64,000 bases of DNA. Source: Massilia sp. TS11. GTDB taxonomy: Bacteria > Pseudomonadota > Gammaproteobacteria > Burkholderiales > Burkholderiaceae_D. This document shows positions 36,913 to 47,246 of this stretch, one piece after another. Under the pieces are notes generated by a model. The model saw only the letters and a list, made by a program, of their open reading frames with translations, was not told the origin of the DNA and searched no databases. The position numbers and the translations under genes were made by a program. The DNA lies in NCBI RefSeq assembly GCF_022012445.1, contig NZ_JAKLTS010000016.1, positions 29,756 through 93,755 on the forward strand, written 5' to 3'. Position 1 is the stretch's first letter; each line of letters starts with the position of its first letter.

Positions 36913-38969
36913 GCCGCCTGACCTATGCCCAGCGCCTGGCGCGCTACTACCTGGCCTACACGGCCTGCTTCGCCGGCTTCCTGGCGGCCCTGTTCATGCT
37001 CGAACGCGAAGGCATGCCGCGCCAGTGGATCGGCTATCTGTTCATGGCCGCCACCATCGGCCTGTACGCCACCATCGGCGTGATCAGCCGCACCGGCAAT
37101 GTGTCCGAGTACTACGTGGCCGGGCGGCGCGTGCCGGCCTTCTTCAATGGCATGGCCACGGCGGCCGACTGGATCAGCGCGGCGTCCTTCATCTCGCTGG
37201 CCGGGGGCCTGTATGCCTACGGCTTCGACGGCCTGGCCTACATCATGGGCTGGACCGGCGGCTATGTGCTGGTGGCCCTGCTGATCGGCCCCTATCTGCG
37301 CAAGTTCGCCCAGTACACGATCCCCGATTTTCTCGGCGTGCGCTATGGCGGCGGCTCGGGCGGCGCCCACCATCTGGTGCGCATGATGGCCGTCGGCGCC
37401 ACCATCATCGTCTGCTTCACCTACGTGGTGGCGCAGATCTACGCGGTCGGCCTGATCGCCTCGCGCTTCACCGGCGTCGATTTCTCGGTCGGCGTGTTCC
37501 TCGGCCTGGCCTCGATCCTGGTCTGCTCCTTCCTCGGCGGGATGCGCGCCATCACCTGGACCCAGGTGGCCCAGTACATCATCATCGTGGTGGCCTTCCT
37601 GCTGCCGACCATGTGGCTGTCGGCCAAGCACACGGGCAATCCCCTGCCCCAGGTCGCGTATGGCAGCCTGCTGCCGCAGCTGGCCGCGCGCGAGGCCGAA
37701 CTGGCGCTGGCCCCGCGCGAGGAGCAGGTGCGCACGATCTACCGCAACCGCGCCGAGGAACTCGGCCAGCGCATCGCCCGCCTGCCCGCCTCGTGGGAGC
37801 AGGGCCGGCTCGAGGTCCAGCGCCGGCTCGACCACGTGCGCCAGCATAATGGCTCGCTGGTCGACATCCGGCGCGCCGAGCGCGAGCTGCTGGCCTACCC
37901 GAAAAGCGCCGAGGAAGCGGCCAGCAGCTGGCGCGAAGCCCAGGCCCTGCTGCTCGGACGCGCCCAGCCGCCGCAGCCGCATGCCCAGCCGTTCGCCGCG
38001 CCCGACCGGGCCGGCTCAGACATCCGGCGCAATAACTTCCTGGCCCTGGTGCTGTGCCTGATGCTGGGCACGGCCGCGCTGCCGCATATCCTGATGCGCT
38101 CCTACACCACGCCCTCGGTGGCGGAAACCCGGGTGTCGGTGTTCTGGACCCTGTTCTTCATCCTGCTGATTTATCTGTGCATTCCGGCCCTGGCCGTGCT
38201 GGTCAAGTTCGACCTCTACACCCAGCTGGTCGGCAGTCCCTTCGCCGAGCTGCCCGGCTGGGTCAACTACTGGGCCAATGTGGACAAGGCCGCGCCCCTG
38301 ATCAGCGTGGCCGACGTCAACGGCGACGGCATCATCCAGCTGGCCGAAATCGCCATCGACACCGACGTGCTGGTGCTGGCCACGCCCGAAATCGGCGGGC
38401 TGCCGTATGTGATCTCGGGTCTGGTGGCGGCCGGCGGCCTGGCCGCCGCCCTGTCCACCGCCGACGGCCTGCTGCTGGCCATTTCGAATGCGCTCTCGCA
38501 CGACATCTACTTCAAGATCGTCGATCCGCAGGCCTCGACCCAGAAGCGGGTGACCATCTCCAAGCTGCTGCTGCTGGGCGTGGCCTTCATCGCCGCGTAT
38601 GTCGCCTCGCAGCGCCCGGCCGACATCCTGTCGCTGGTCGGGGTGGCCTTCTCGCTGGCCGCCTCGACCCTGTTCCCGGCCCTGGTGCTGGGCGTGTTCT
38701 GGCGCCGCGCCAACCGCGCCGGGGCCGTGGCCGGCATGCTGGCCGGCTTTCTCACCTGCCTTTGGTATCTGCTGCACACCCTGCCCCAGCTGGGCGGCAG
38801 CGCGGCCAACCAGTGGTTCCACATCGCCCCGATCTCGGCCGGGATCTTCGGCGTGCCGGCCGGGCTGCTGGCCCTGGTCGTGGTCAGCCTGCTGACGGTG
38901 CCGCCCGACCGCAACACCGACGCCCTGGTCGACTACCTGCGCGCGCCCGAAGGCGAACGTCTACCCTGA
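36909..38969 (+). CDS. Sodium/solute symporter, VC_2705-like, with coiled-coil insert
   Basis: A 686-residue SSS-family transporter. Core blocks are YYVAGRRVPAFFNGMATAADWISAASF, ARKFAQYTIPDFLGVRYG-like, and AAGGLAAALSTADGLLLAISNALSHD. Substrates of relatives are short organic acids such as acetate or lactate; the regulator pair upstream fits that. Unusual features are an insertion of about 120 charged helical residues (about 253-372) and an EF-hand-like loop with DVNGDGIIQLAE at residues 469-480. Both are absent from many relatives, and their roles are unknown. Confidence 0.9.
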   Translation: MSRLTYAQRLARYYLAYTACFAGFLAALFMLEREGMPRQWIGYLFMAATIGLYATIGVISRTGNVSEYYVAGRRVPAFFNGMATAADWISAASFISLAGGLYAYGFDGLAYIMGWTGGYVLVALLIGPYLRKFAQYTIPDFLGVRYGGGSGGAHHLVRMMAVGATIIVCFTYVVAQIYAVGLIASRFTGVDFSVGVFLGLASILVCSFLGGMRAITWTQVAQYIIIVVAFLLPTMWLSAKHTGNPLPQVAYGSLLPQLAAREAELALAPREEQVRTIYRNRAEELGQRIARLPASWEQGRLEVQRRLDHVRQHNGSLVDIRRAERELLAYPKSAEEAASSWREAQALLLGRAQPPQPHAQPFAAPDRAGSDIRRNNFLALVLCLMLGTAALPHILMRSYTTPSVAETRVSVFWTLFFILLIYLCIPALAVLVKFDLYTQLVGSPFAELPGWVNYWANVDKAAPLISVADVNGDGIIQLAEIAIDTDVLVLATPEIGGLPYVISGLVAAGGLAAALSTADGLLLAISNALSHDIYFKIVDPQASTQKRVTISKLLLLGVAFIAAYVASQRPADILSLVGVAFSLAASTLFPALVLGVFWRRANRAGAVAGMLAGFLTCLWYLLHTLPQLGGSAANQWFHIAPISAGIFGVPAGLLALVVVSLLTVPPDRNTDALVDYLRAPEGERLP
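38313..38348 (+). other. EF-hand-like Ca2+-binding loop inside the symporter
   Basis: Residues 469-480 read D-V-N-G-D-G-I-I-Q-L-A-E, which places Asp/Asn/Asp, Gly6, Ile8 and Glu12 exactly as in the EF-hand 12-residue loop. Binding is inferred from spacing only; no flanking helices were verified. Confidence 0.55.
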
Positions 38970-39037
38970 GCCACACTGGGGTAGCCAAAGCGGTGGGGGC
39001 CGCGTAGAGTCATGCTTTCACTTTTATACACATTGCC

Positions 39038-40972
39038 ATGACCCGAAGCCTTCTGCTGGCCCTGGCCGCCAGCCTGCTGTTGCCCTCCGCCCTGGCCGCG
39101 CCGCTGCCGGCCGCCGCCGTGTTCAGCCCGCCCCAGGTCGGCCAGGCCGCGCTCTCGCCCGATGGGCGGCGCGTGGCCCTGCGCGTGCTGTCGGCCCAGG
39201 GGGTGGACCAGCTGGCCGTGATCGAACTCGACAGCGACAAGCGCAGCATCATCGCCAGCGACCCGGGCGCCGACGTCACCCAGTTCGCCTGGGTCGGCCC
39301 GCAGCGCCTGCTGTTTCGCTTCGGCGAGCGGCGTGTGCGCCCGCTGCAGGCGCCGAACCTGACCTTCGGCTGGTATGGCGTCGACGCCGACGGCAACAAC
39401 CGCGCCGACCTTTCGGGAAACTACCGCGCCAGCCTGGAGAAGGCGCTGCCCAGCAGCGCCCTGCCGCTGCTGCGCGCCACCGCGCTCGACGGCCAGCGCT
39501 TCTGGGCGCTGCAGACCATGAGCGACCGCGACGGCCGCCCCAGCTATGCTAACCTGCTGCAGACCGAGGTGGCGAGTGGACGCTACCGCGCCTATGCCCA
39601 CAATCTGGGCCAGGTGCGCCAGTGGCTGATCGACGCCAAGGGCGAGCCGCGCCTGGCCGTCAGCCGCGCCGACGGCCAGGACAGCCTGCAGCTGCGCGAG
39701 GGCGCCAGCGAGCAGTGGCGCGTGCTGGCGCGCTGGCCGAGCAATCAGCCGACCCAGGCCATCCTGCCGGCCTTCGGCGCGCCCGACGGCAGCCTGTATG
39801 TGACGGCCACGCGCGGCGGCGACAAGCGCGCGCTGTACCGGCTCGACCCGGCCAGCGGCCAGCTGGCGGCCGAGGCCACGGTTGAACTGAGCGACTACGA
39901 TTTCAGCGGCGAACCGATCTTCTACCAGGGCCGCCTGGCCGGGCTGCGCTACAGCGCCGCCGCGCCCGACACCGCCTGGTTCCTGCCCGAGCTGCGCGGC
40001 CTGCAGGAGCGCGTCGACGGCCTGCTGCGCTCGACCACCAATGAGCTGTCGCTGCCGCAGACGGGCGACGCGCCGTATGTGCTGGTGCGCGCCTTCTCCG
40101 GCACCCAGCCCGAGGCCTGGCTGATCTTCGACCGCGTCAGCGGCAAGCTGCGCCCGCTCGGCGCCAGCCGCCCGGCCCTCGACGTGAAAAGTCTGGCCGA
40201 GCCGGAACTGGTCAGCATCCGCGCGCGCGACGGCCTGGCCGTACCGGCCTGGCTGCACCGTCCGCACGGCGCCAAGGGCAAGCTGCCGCTGGTGCTGCTG
40301 CTGACCGATGGCCCGTTCGCCCCGCGCCAGGAATACGGCTTCCAGCCCGAAGCCCAGTATCTGGCCAGCCGCGGCTATGCGGTGCTGCAGCCGCAGCTGC
40401 GCGGACGCAACGGCCTCGGTCAGCGCCATTTCGCGGCCGGTCTCGGCCAGCTCGGGCGCGCCACCCTCGACGATGTGCTCGACAGCGTGCGCTGGGCCGT
40501 GGCCGAAGGCCTGGCCGCCGCCGACAAGATCTGCGTGGTCGGCCAGCGCAGCGGCGGCTATCTGGCCGTGCTGAGCGCGCTGCAGGACAAGGCCCGGCCG
40601 GCCTGCGTGGCCGAGCTCAACGGCAGCCTCAGCTATGAAAATACCTACGCGCGCGGCCTGCCGCTGCTGCTGGCCACGCCGGCCGGCTACGAAGCCTTCG
40701 AAGTCGAGCAGGCCTACGGCCCGGCCGCCAGCCTGCCGAGCGTGCTGGCGAGCGCGCCGCGCGCCCCGGTACTGAGCCTGCACGGGATCGAGGAATCGCC
40801 GCTGGTCCAGCGCAATATGAACCAGCTGCAGGAGGCCGGCCGCGCCCAGCAGCTGGCCATGGACCAGTATCTGTACGAGGACGAAGGCAACATCCTGCGC
40901 AATCCGGCCCACCTGATCGACGCCTGGGAACGCATCGCCGCCTTCCTCGCGCGCCATCTGGGCCAGCCCTGA
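39038..40972 (+). CDS. S9 prolyl-oligopeptidase-like protein, catalytic positions substituted
   Basis: A 644-residue secreted protein with a signal peptide (MTRSLLLALAASLLLPSALAA), a beta-propeller-like N-terminal half and an alpha/beta hydrolase C-terminal half. Usually the nucleophile lies in G-x-S-x-G-G; here the aligned residues are G502-Q-R-S-G-G, so Arg504 is in the nucleophile position. The HG-x-x-D Asp is HGIEE (Glu586), and the EGH His is EGN (Asn618). It may be a pseudoenzyme that binds peptides rather than cutting them; a shifted Ser505 cannot be excluded. No operon partner is clear. Confidence 0.8.
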   Translation: MTRSLLLALAASLLLPSALAAPLPAAAVFSPPQVGQAALSPDGRRVALRVLSAQGVDQLAVIELDSDKRSIIASDPGADVTQFAWVGPQRLLFRFGERRVRPLQAPNLTFGWYGVDADGNNRADLSGNYRASLEKALPSSALPLLRATALDGQRFWALQTMSDRDGRPSYANLLQTEVASGRYRAYAHNLGQVRQWLIDAKGEPRLAVSRADGQDSLQLREGASEQWRVLARWPSNQPTQAILPAFGAPDGSLYVTATRGGDKRALYRLDPASGQLAAEATVELSDYDFSGEPIFYQGRLAGLRYSAAAPDTAWFLPELRGLQERVDGLLRSTTNELSLPQTGDAPYVLVRAFSGTQPEAWLIFDRVSGKLRPLGASRPALDVKSLAEPELVSIRARDGLAVPAWLHRPHGAKGKLPLVLLLTDGPFAPRQEYGFQPEAQYLASRGYAVLQPQLRGRNGLGQRHFAAGLGQLGRATLDDVLDSVRWAVAEGLAAADKICVVGQRSGGYLAVLSALQDKARPACVAELNGSLSYENTYARGLPLLLATPAGYEAFEVEQAYGPAASLPSVLASAPRAPVLSLHGIEESPLVQRNMNQLQEAGRAQQLAMDQYLYEDEGNILRNPAHLIDAWERIAAFLARHLGQP

Positions 40973-41015
40973 GCGGCTCGTGTAGGATAGGGGCCAAGCA
41001 TTCACAGGAGGCCCC

Positions 41016-42221
41016 ATGGCAGCAAGGATTCTGGTAGCACAGGGAGGCGGCCCGACCGCCGTGATCAACCAGTCGCTGGTCGGGGTGGTGCAGGAAGCGC
41101 GCCGCCACGGCCTGAGCGTGTATGGGGCCGTGCACGGCGTGCGCGGCATCCTCAACGAAGACCTGCTCGACCTGAGCCAGGAGACGACGGCCCAGCTCGA
41201 GCGGGTGGCGGCCACGCCCGCCTCGGCGCTCGGTTCCACGCGCGACAAGCCCGATGCCGCCTACTGCGCCCAGATCCTGGCGGTGCTGCAGGCGCACCAG
41301 ATCAGCCAGTTCTACTACATCGGCGGCAACGACTCGTCCGACACGGTGCGCATCGTGGCCGAGCAGGCCGCCGCCGCCGGCTATCCGCTGCGCGCCATCC
41401 ACATCCCGAAAACCATCGACAACGACCTGGTCGGCAACGACCACACGCCCGGCTATCCATCGGCCGCGCGCTTCGTCGCCCAGGCCTTCGCCGGCGCCGA
41501 TCTCGACAACGCCGCCCTGCCCGGCGTGTATGTCGGCGTCGTCATGGGCCGCCATGCCGGCTTCCTGACGGCCGCTGCGGCCGGCCTGCAGCAGCATCCG
41601 GACCAGGGGCCGCACCTGGTCTACCTGCCCGAGCGCACCTTCGACACGGCGCGCTTCCTGGCCGACGTGCAGGCCGTCTACAGCCGCCTCGGGCGCTGCG
41701 TGATCGCCGTCTCGGAAGGCATCCACGATGCCAGCGGCGCGCCGATCATCACCCAGCTGTCGAGCCAGGTCGAACGCGACGCCCACGGCAATGTGCAGCT
41801 GTCGGGCACCGGGGCGCTGGCCGATCTGCTGTGCGACACCATCAAGGCCAAGCTCGGCATCAAGCGCGTGCGCGGCGACACCTTCGGCTATCTGCAGCGC
41901 AGCTTCCTCGGCTGCGTGTCCGAGGTCGACCAGCGCGAAGCGCGCGAGGTCGGCGAGCGCGCCGTCCAGTTCGCGCAGGGCGGGGCCGAGCGCGGCTCGG
42001 TGGCCTTGCGCCGCACGGGCGACTACTGCAGCGAGATCGTGCTGCAGCCGCTCGAGGCGGTAGCCGCCAAGACGCGCGTGATGGAGGATGCGCTGATCAA
42101 TGCCGAAGGCAACCACGTGACCGAAGCCTTCCGCGCCTATCTGCGTCCGCTGCTGGGCAGCGCCCTGCCCGAGCGCGCCGGCCTGCGCGCCCCGCGCCTG
42201 CCCAAACTGCTGGCCCGCTGA
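41016..42221 (+). CDS. 6-phosphofructokinase, PPi-type
   Basis: A 401-residue phosphofructokinase family protein. It has the phosphate-donor loop GGGPTAVINQSL, the active-site PKTIDNDLVGND and the residues GGND (Gly103-Asp106) where ATP enzymes have GGDGS and PPi enzymes have GGDD-like sequences. This suggests a pyrophosphate-dependent enzyme. It gives reversible fructose-6-phosphate/fructose-1,6-bisphosphate interconversion. CACAGGAGGCCCC precedes the ATG. Confidence 0.9.
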   Translation: MAARILVAQGGGPTAVINQSLVGVVQEARRHGLSVYGAVHGVRGILNEDLLDLSQETTAQLERVAATPASALGSTRDKPDAAYCAQILAVLQAHQISQFYYIGGNDSSDTVRIVAEQAAAAGYPLRAIHIPKTIDNDLVGNDHTPGYPSAARFVAQAFAGADLDNAALPGVYVGVVMGRHAGFLTAAAAGLQQHPDQGPHLVYLPERTFDTARFLADVQAVYSRLGRCVIAVSEGIHDASGAPIITQLSSQVERDAHGNVQLSGTGALADLLCDTIKAKLGIKRVRGDTFGYLQRSFLGCVSEVDQREAREVGERAVQFAQGGAERGSVALRRTGDYCSEIVLQPLEAVAAKTRVMEDALINAEGNHVTEAFRAYLRPLLGSALPERAGLRAPRLPKLLAR

Positions 42222-42272
42222 GGCCGCGCGGGCGGTGTTAACGTTTGCTTAATCTAGGGCGGTAAGCTTAGG

Positions 42273-42298
42273 CGGCATTCCCTTTTCGGAGAATGCCG
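42273..42298 (+). promoter_or_regulatory. Hairpin overlapping Shine-Dalgarno and start codon of molybdenum hydroxylase small subunit
   Basis: CGGCATTC (42273-42280) pairs perfectly with GAATGCCG (42291-42298), with a 10-base loop CCTTTTCGGA. The GGAG Shine-Dalgarno straddles loop and stem, and the last stem base is the G of the GTG start. This could throttle translation initiation; the structure is predicted by eye only. Confidence 0.5.
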
Positions 42299-42759
42299 TG
42301 ACCACCCGCTTCACCCTCAATGGCCAGCCGCGCAGCGTCGAGGCCGCGCCCGACATGCCCCTGCTGTGGGTCCTGCGCGACCTGCTGCAGCTGACCGGTA
42401 CCAAATTCGGCTGCGGCGCCGGCCTGTGCGGCGCCTGCACGATCCACCTTGACGGTGAGCCCGTGCGCGCCTGCAGCACGCCGCTGGCGGCGGCCGCCGG
42501 CAAGCGTGTGCGCACCATCGAAGGCCTGGCCGAGGGCACCCGCCTGCACCCGGTCCAGCAGGCCTGGAAGGACTGCAATGTGGCCCAGTGCGGCTACTGC
42601 CAGGCCGGCCAGATCATGAGCGCCGTGGCCCTGCTCGAGCGCCATCCGCAGCCGACGCCGGAGCAGATCACGGCCGCCATGGACGGCAATCTGTGCCGCT
42701 GCGGCAGCTATCCGCGTGTGCTGGCCGCCATCGCGCGCGCCGCCGGAGGCAGCGCATGA
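42298..42759 (+). CDS. (2Fe-2S) small subunit of molybdenum hydroxylase (IorA-like)
   Basis: A 153-residue protein with a plant-type [2Fe-2S] cluster motif (Cys39, Cys44, Cys47, Cys59 in [14 protein letters not shown]) and a second cluster domain (CGYC at 98-101 and CRC at 133-135). It transfers electrons from the Mo centre in the large subunit. It starts with GTG just after a hairpin and overlaps the large subunit by 4 bases. Confidence 0.93.
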   Translation: MTTRFTLNGQPRSVEAAPDMPLLWVLRDLLQLTGTKFGCGAGLCGACTIHLDGEPVRACSTPLAAAAGKRVRTIEGLAEGTRLHPVQQAWKDCNVAQCGYCQAGQIMSAVALLERHPQPTPEQITAAMDGNLCRCGSYPRVLAAIARAAGGSA

Positions 42760-44897
42760 AGCGGCGCGCCTTTCTGCAATTGCTGGGCGCCAGCGGCGGC
42801 GGTCTGCTGCTCTCGGCCAAGGCGGCCCCGGCCGGTCTGGATGTCGGCTACTACCTGCGCATCTGGCCCGACAACAGCATGCTGTTTACCTTCACCCATT
42901 TCGAGATGGGCCAGGGCGTGGCCACCGCCATGGCCCTGGTGTTTGCCGAGACGCTCGGCGTACGCCTCGACCAGCTGAAGGTGGCGCCGGTCGCCTCCAC
43001 CGCCGACGGCCGCTACACGCTGGGCGGCACCGGCGGCAGCAATACCATCAAGAACCAGTACCAGCCGCTGCGGCGCGGCGCCACCCTGGCGCGCCAGGCC
43101 CTGCTGGCCGCCGCGGCCGAACGCTTTGGCCAGCCGGCCGCCACGCTGCAGGTGGCCGAGGGCCAGGTGCGCGATCCGGCCAGCGGCCGCGCGGCCAGCT
43201 TTGGCGAACTGGCCGAGCGCGCCGTGGCCCTGGCCGCGCCGCCCGCCACGGCGGCCGAATTCGAGCAGCGCAAGCCGGAGCTGGCGCCCGCCGGCGCCCC
43301 TTCGGCCGGCGCGCCGAATGTGTATGCCGACGCGATCGTGCGCGGACAGCATCCGTATGGGCTCGACAGGCGCCTGCCCGGCATGCTGGTGGCGGTGCTG
43401 GCGCGCAGCCCGCGCCACCGCGGCCGCCTGCTGCGCTTTGACGCCAGCCGCGCGCTCGCGATCCCCGGGGTCAAGGCCGTGTTCCGCATCGACGGCGCGC
43501 ACGAAGCCCAGCGCGGCGTGGCCGCCCCTGCCACCCGCTTTTCGACCCAGGACGCGGTGGCGGTCCTGGCCGAGAACAGCTGGGCCGCCCTGCGCGGGCG
43601 CGAGGCCCTGCAGGTCGAGTGGGAAGCGCCGGCCGTGCGCGCCGGCGGCGAGGACACGGCCAGCTGGTCGCAGCATCTGGACGATCGCCTGGCCAGCGCG
43701 CAGCCGCTGCTGGAACGCGGCGCCGCGGTCAGCGGGTCGAGCCTGGAAGCGCGCTACGACTATCCGTTTCAGGCCCATCTGTGCATGGAGCCGATGAATG
43801 CCGTCGCCCACCATCAGGGCACGCGCGCCGAGGTCTGGGTCGGGGCGCAATCGCCGGGCTGGTGGCGCGACCACCTGAGCACCCTGTTTGGCATCCCGGT
43901 GACGATCTATCCGCAGTTTGCCGGCGGCGCCTTCGGCCGCCGCTACTACATGGACACGGCGCTCGAAGCCCTGCGCGTGTCGGCGGCGGCCGGCAATCTG
44001 CCGGTGCAGGTGCTGTGGACGCGCAGCGACGACATCCGCCACGACCACGTGCACCCGCACAGCCGCCAGGCCTACCGCGCCCAGCTCGACGGCCAGGGCC
44101 GGCTGGCCAGTTTCGCGCATACCGAGACACGCGCCTACTTTGGCGACGCCAGCGGCGAGATCCCGTGGTTCGCGTATGACAGCGCGCACTACCGCTACGC
44201 GTTTGCCGAATGCCAGAGCAGCAGCCCGCTGCAGGGCGGCGCCTGGCGCTCGGTGGTGGCCAATGCCTGGGCCTTTGGGCAGGAATGCTTCATCGACGAA
44301 CTGGCGGCGCTGGCGCAGCAGGACCCGCTCCAGTTCCGCCTGCGCCAGATGGCCAGCGGCGCGCCCCAGGCGGCCGGGCGCCGCTATCAGGTCGACCAGC
44401 AGCGCCAGCGGCGCGTGCTCGAAGCGGTGGCGCGCCTGTCCGGCTGGGCCAGCAGCAGCGTGCGCGGACGCGGCATCGCCGCCTATCCGTATCTGCACGG
44501 CGACAGCTACTGCGCGATGGTGGTGGAAGTGGCGCGGCGCGATGGCGCCTGGCGCATCACGCGCGTGGTGGCCGCCGTCGATTGCGGGCGCGTCATCAAT
44601 CCGGACGGAGCGCGCCAGCAGATCGAAGGGGGCATCATCTGGGGCCTGAGCGCGGCCCTGCATGGCGGGCTGCAGCTGCGCGCGGGGGCCGTGGTCAACA
44701 GCAATTTTCACGACACGCCGATGCTGCGCCTGCACGAGACGCCTGAGCGCATCGAGGTGCATTTCGTCGGCAGTCCCGAGGCGCCGCCGACCGGCCTGGG
44801 CGAGATTGCCCCGCCGGTCGTGGTGCCGGCGCTGGCCAATGCCCTGTACGCGGCGACCGGCGTACGCCAGCGCCAGCTACCGCTGACGCTGGACTAG
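42756..44897 (+). CDS. Molybdopterin-binding large subunit of isoquinoline/xanthine oxidoreductase family
   Basis: A 713-residue protein starting with a twin-arginine-like signal [16 protein letters not shown], suggesting Tat export with its cofactor. Family blocks are [49 protein letters not shown] and the active-site [14 protein letters not shown] with the catalytic Glu. The heterodimer without a FAD subunit resembles IorAB-type oxidases. The substrate, likely an aldehyde or N-heterocycle, is unknown. MoaC at 24283 contributes to the cofactor. Confidence 0.93.
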   Translation: MKRRAFLQLLGASGGGLLLSAKAAPAGLDVGYYLRIWPDNSMLFTFTHFEMGQGVATAMALVFAETLGVRLDQLKVAPVASTADGRYTLGGTGGSNTIKNQYQPLRRGATLARQALLAAAAERFGQPAATLQVAEGQVRDPASGRAASFGELAERAVALAAPPATAAEFEQRKPELAPAGAPSAGAPNVYADAIVRGQHPYGLDRRLPGMLVAVLARSPRHRGRLLRFDASRALAIPGVKAVFRIDGAHEAQRGVAAPATRFSTQDAVAVLAENSWAALRGREALQVEWEAPAVRAGGEDTASWSQHLDDRLASAQPLLERGAAVSGSSLEARYDYPFQAHLCMEPMNAVAHHQGTRAEVWVGAQSPGWWRDHLSTLFGIPVTIYPQFAGGAFGRRYYMDTALEALRVSAAAGNLPVQVLWTRSDDIRHDHVHPHSRQAYRAQLDGQGRLASFAHTETRAYFGDASGEIPWFAYDSAHYRYAFAECQSSSPLQGGAWRSVVANAWAFGQECFIDELAALAQQDPLQFRLRQMASGAPQAAGRRYQVDQQRQRRVLEAVARLSGWASSSVRGRGIAAYPYLHGDSYCAMVVEVARRDGAWRITRVVAAVDCGRVINPDGARQQIEGGIIWGLSAALHGGLQLRAGAVVNSNFHDTPMLRLHETPERIEVHFVGSPEAPPTGLGEIAPPVVVPALANALYAATGVRQRQLPLTLD

Positions 44898-44903
44898 AAA
44901 CGG

Positions 44904-45028
44904 AACGGTGTCAGGTCCGGCAATCGGACATCTGAGAACTTTCTTCCCCTGCTGCTGTCACGCGCGATGTGCGACAACGGCGGCGAGCGGAAGTTCTCAA
45001 ATGTCCGATTGCCGGACCTGACACCGTT
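44904..45028. repeat. Long inverted repeat between molybdenum hydroxylase and purM
   Basis: Arms of 38 bases (44904-44941 and 44991-45028) are complementary with one mismatch; the outer 28 bp are perfect. The 49-base loop is GC-rich. The arms contain GTCAGGTCC and GGACCTGAC, vaguely like the shorter GGGGTC...GACCCC repeats elsewhere. It fills the gap between two convergent genes and could serve as a bidirectional terminator or be a non-autonomous mobile repeat; no transposase or target duplication is visible. Confidence 0.75.
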
Positions 45029-45042
45029 TGGGATGTACGGGT

Positions 45043-46086
<1,044 letters not shown>

Positions 46087-46157
46087 GGTGTGCTCGCCGC
46101 TGAAGGCGGTAAAATAAGGAACGTTAGCCCTCTATTTTAACAAAACAGCCCGCCCTC

Positions 46158-47246
46158 ATGCCTTTTTCCTTATCGCCGGAACAGAAGGAAAGCGCCTTCT
46201 GGCTCGCCCTCGGGCTGGCTTTCCTGGCGCTGCTGTTGGCCCTGGGGCCGGTCCTGACCCCATTCATCGCCGCCGCCATCCTCGCCTACGCGCTCAATGG
46301 CGCGGTCGACTACCTCGACCACCTGCATGTACGCGGGATCGGGGTACCGCGCACGCTCGCCGTCAGCGTCGTGATCAGCGGCTTTCTGGCCGCCATCCTG
46401 GCCCTGGTGCTGATCGTGGTGCCGGTGCTGAATGCCGAAATCCCCCTGCTGCAGGCCCAGATTCCGCAGTTCCTGCAGCGCCTCAACGATTTCCTGGCGC
46501 CGCGCCTGGGCGCGCTCGGCATCCATGTCCAGCTCGACGGCTCGGGCCTGCGCGAGCTGATGACCCAGCACCTGGCCGGCGGCAGCGAGGAAATCTGGGG
46601 CGCCGTGCTGCGCTCGGTAAAGACGGGCGGCTCGGCCGTCATGGGCTGGATCGGCACCCTGATCCTGGTGCCGGTGCTGCTGTTCTACCTGCTGCTCGAC
46701 TGGCATCACCTGCTCAACAAAATCGCCGGCGCCGTGCCGCGCCGCTGGCTCAAGCCGGCCACGGCCATGGGGCGCGAAGTCAATTCCCTGCTCGCCCAGT
46801 ATCTGCGCGGCCAGCTGCTGGTGATGCTGGTGCTGGCCGTCTACTACTCGGCCGGCCTGATGCTGGCCGGCTTCGATGTCGCCCTGCCGGTCGGCATCCT
46901 GACCGGCCTGCTGGTCTTCATTCCCTACCTCGGCTACGGCATCGGCCTGGCCCTGGCCCTGATCGCGGCCGTGCTGCAGTTTTCGAGCTGGCATGGATTA
47001 GTTGCAGTTGCAATTATCTACGGCGGCGGCCAGGTGCTCGAGAGCTTCTACCTGACGCCGCGCCTGGTCGGCGAACGGATCGGCATGAATCCGCTGGCCG
47101 TGATCTTCGCCCTGATGGCTTTCGGGCAGCTGTTCGGTTTCGCCGGCGTGCTGCTCGCCTTGCCGGCCTCGGCCGTGTTGCTGGTGGCCGGCCGCCATCT
47201 GCGCCGCCACTATCTGGCCAGCAGCTTTTATAATCGCGCTCCATGA
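46158..47246 (+). CDS. AI-2E family transporter (PerM-like permease)
   Basis: A 362-residue inner-membrane protein with about eight hydrophobic segments, starting with FWLALGLAFLALLLALGPVL-like TM and containing VPVLLFYLLLDWHHLL, GILTGLLVFIPYLGYGIG and RLVGERIGMNPLAVIF. This family includes TqsA/PerM exporters; the substrate is unknown. It overlaps hda by 4 bases in the typical betaproteobacterial order. Confidence 0.92.
   Translation: MPFSLSPEQKESAFWLALGLAFLALLLALGPVLTPFIAAAILAYALNGAVDYLDHLHVRGIGVPRTLAVSVVISGFLAAILALVLIVVPVLNAEIPLLQAQIPQFLQRLNDFLAPRLGALGIHVQLDGSGLRELMTQHLAGGSEEIWGAVLRSVKTGGSAVMGWIGTLILVPVLLFYLLLDWHHLLNKIAGAVPRRWLKPATAMGREVNSLLAQYLRGQLLVMLVLAVYYSAGLMLAGFDVALPVGILTGLLVFIPYLGYGIGLALALIAAVLQFSSWHGLVAVAIIYGGGQVLESFYLTPRLVGERIGMNPLAVIFALMAFGQLFGFAGVLLALPASAVLLVAGRHLRRHYLASSFYNRAP

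Noticed and set aside
44904..45028. Inverted repeat as an insertion sequence end pair
   Set aside because: The interior of 49 bases has no coding capacity and no target duplication was seen.
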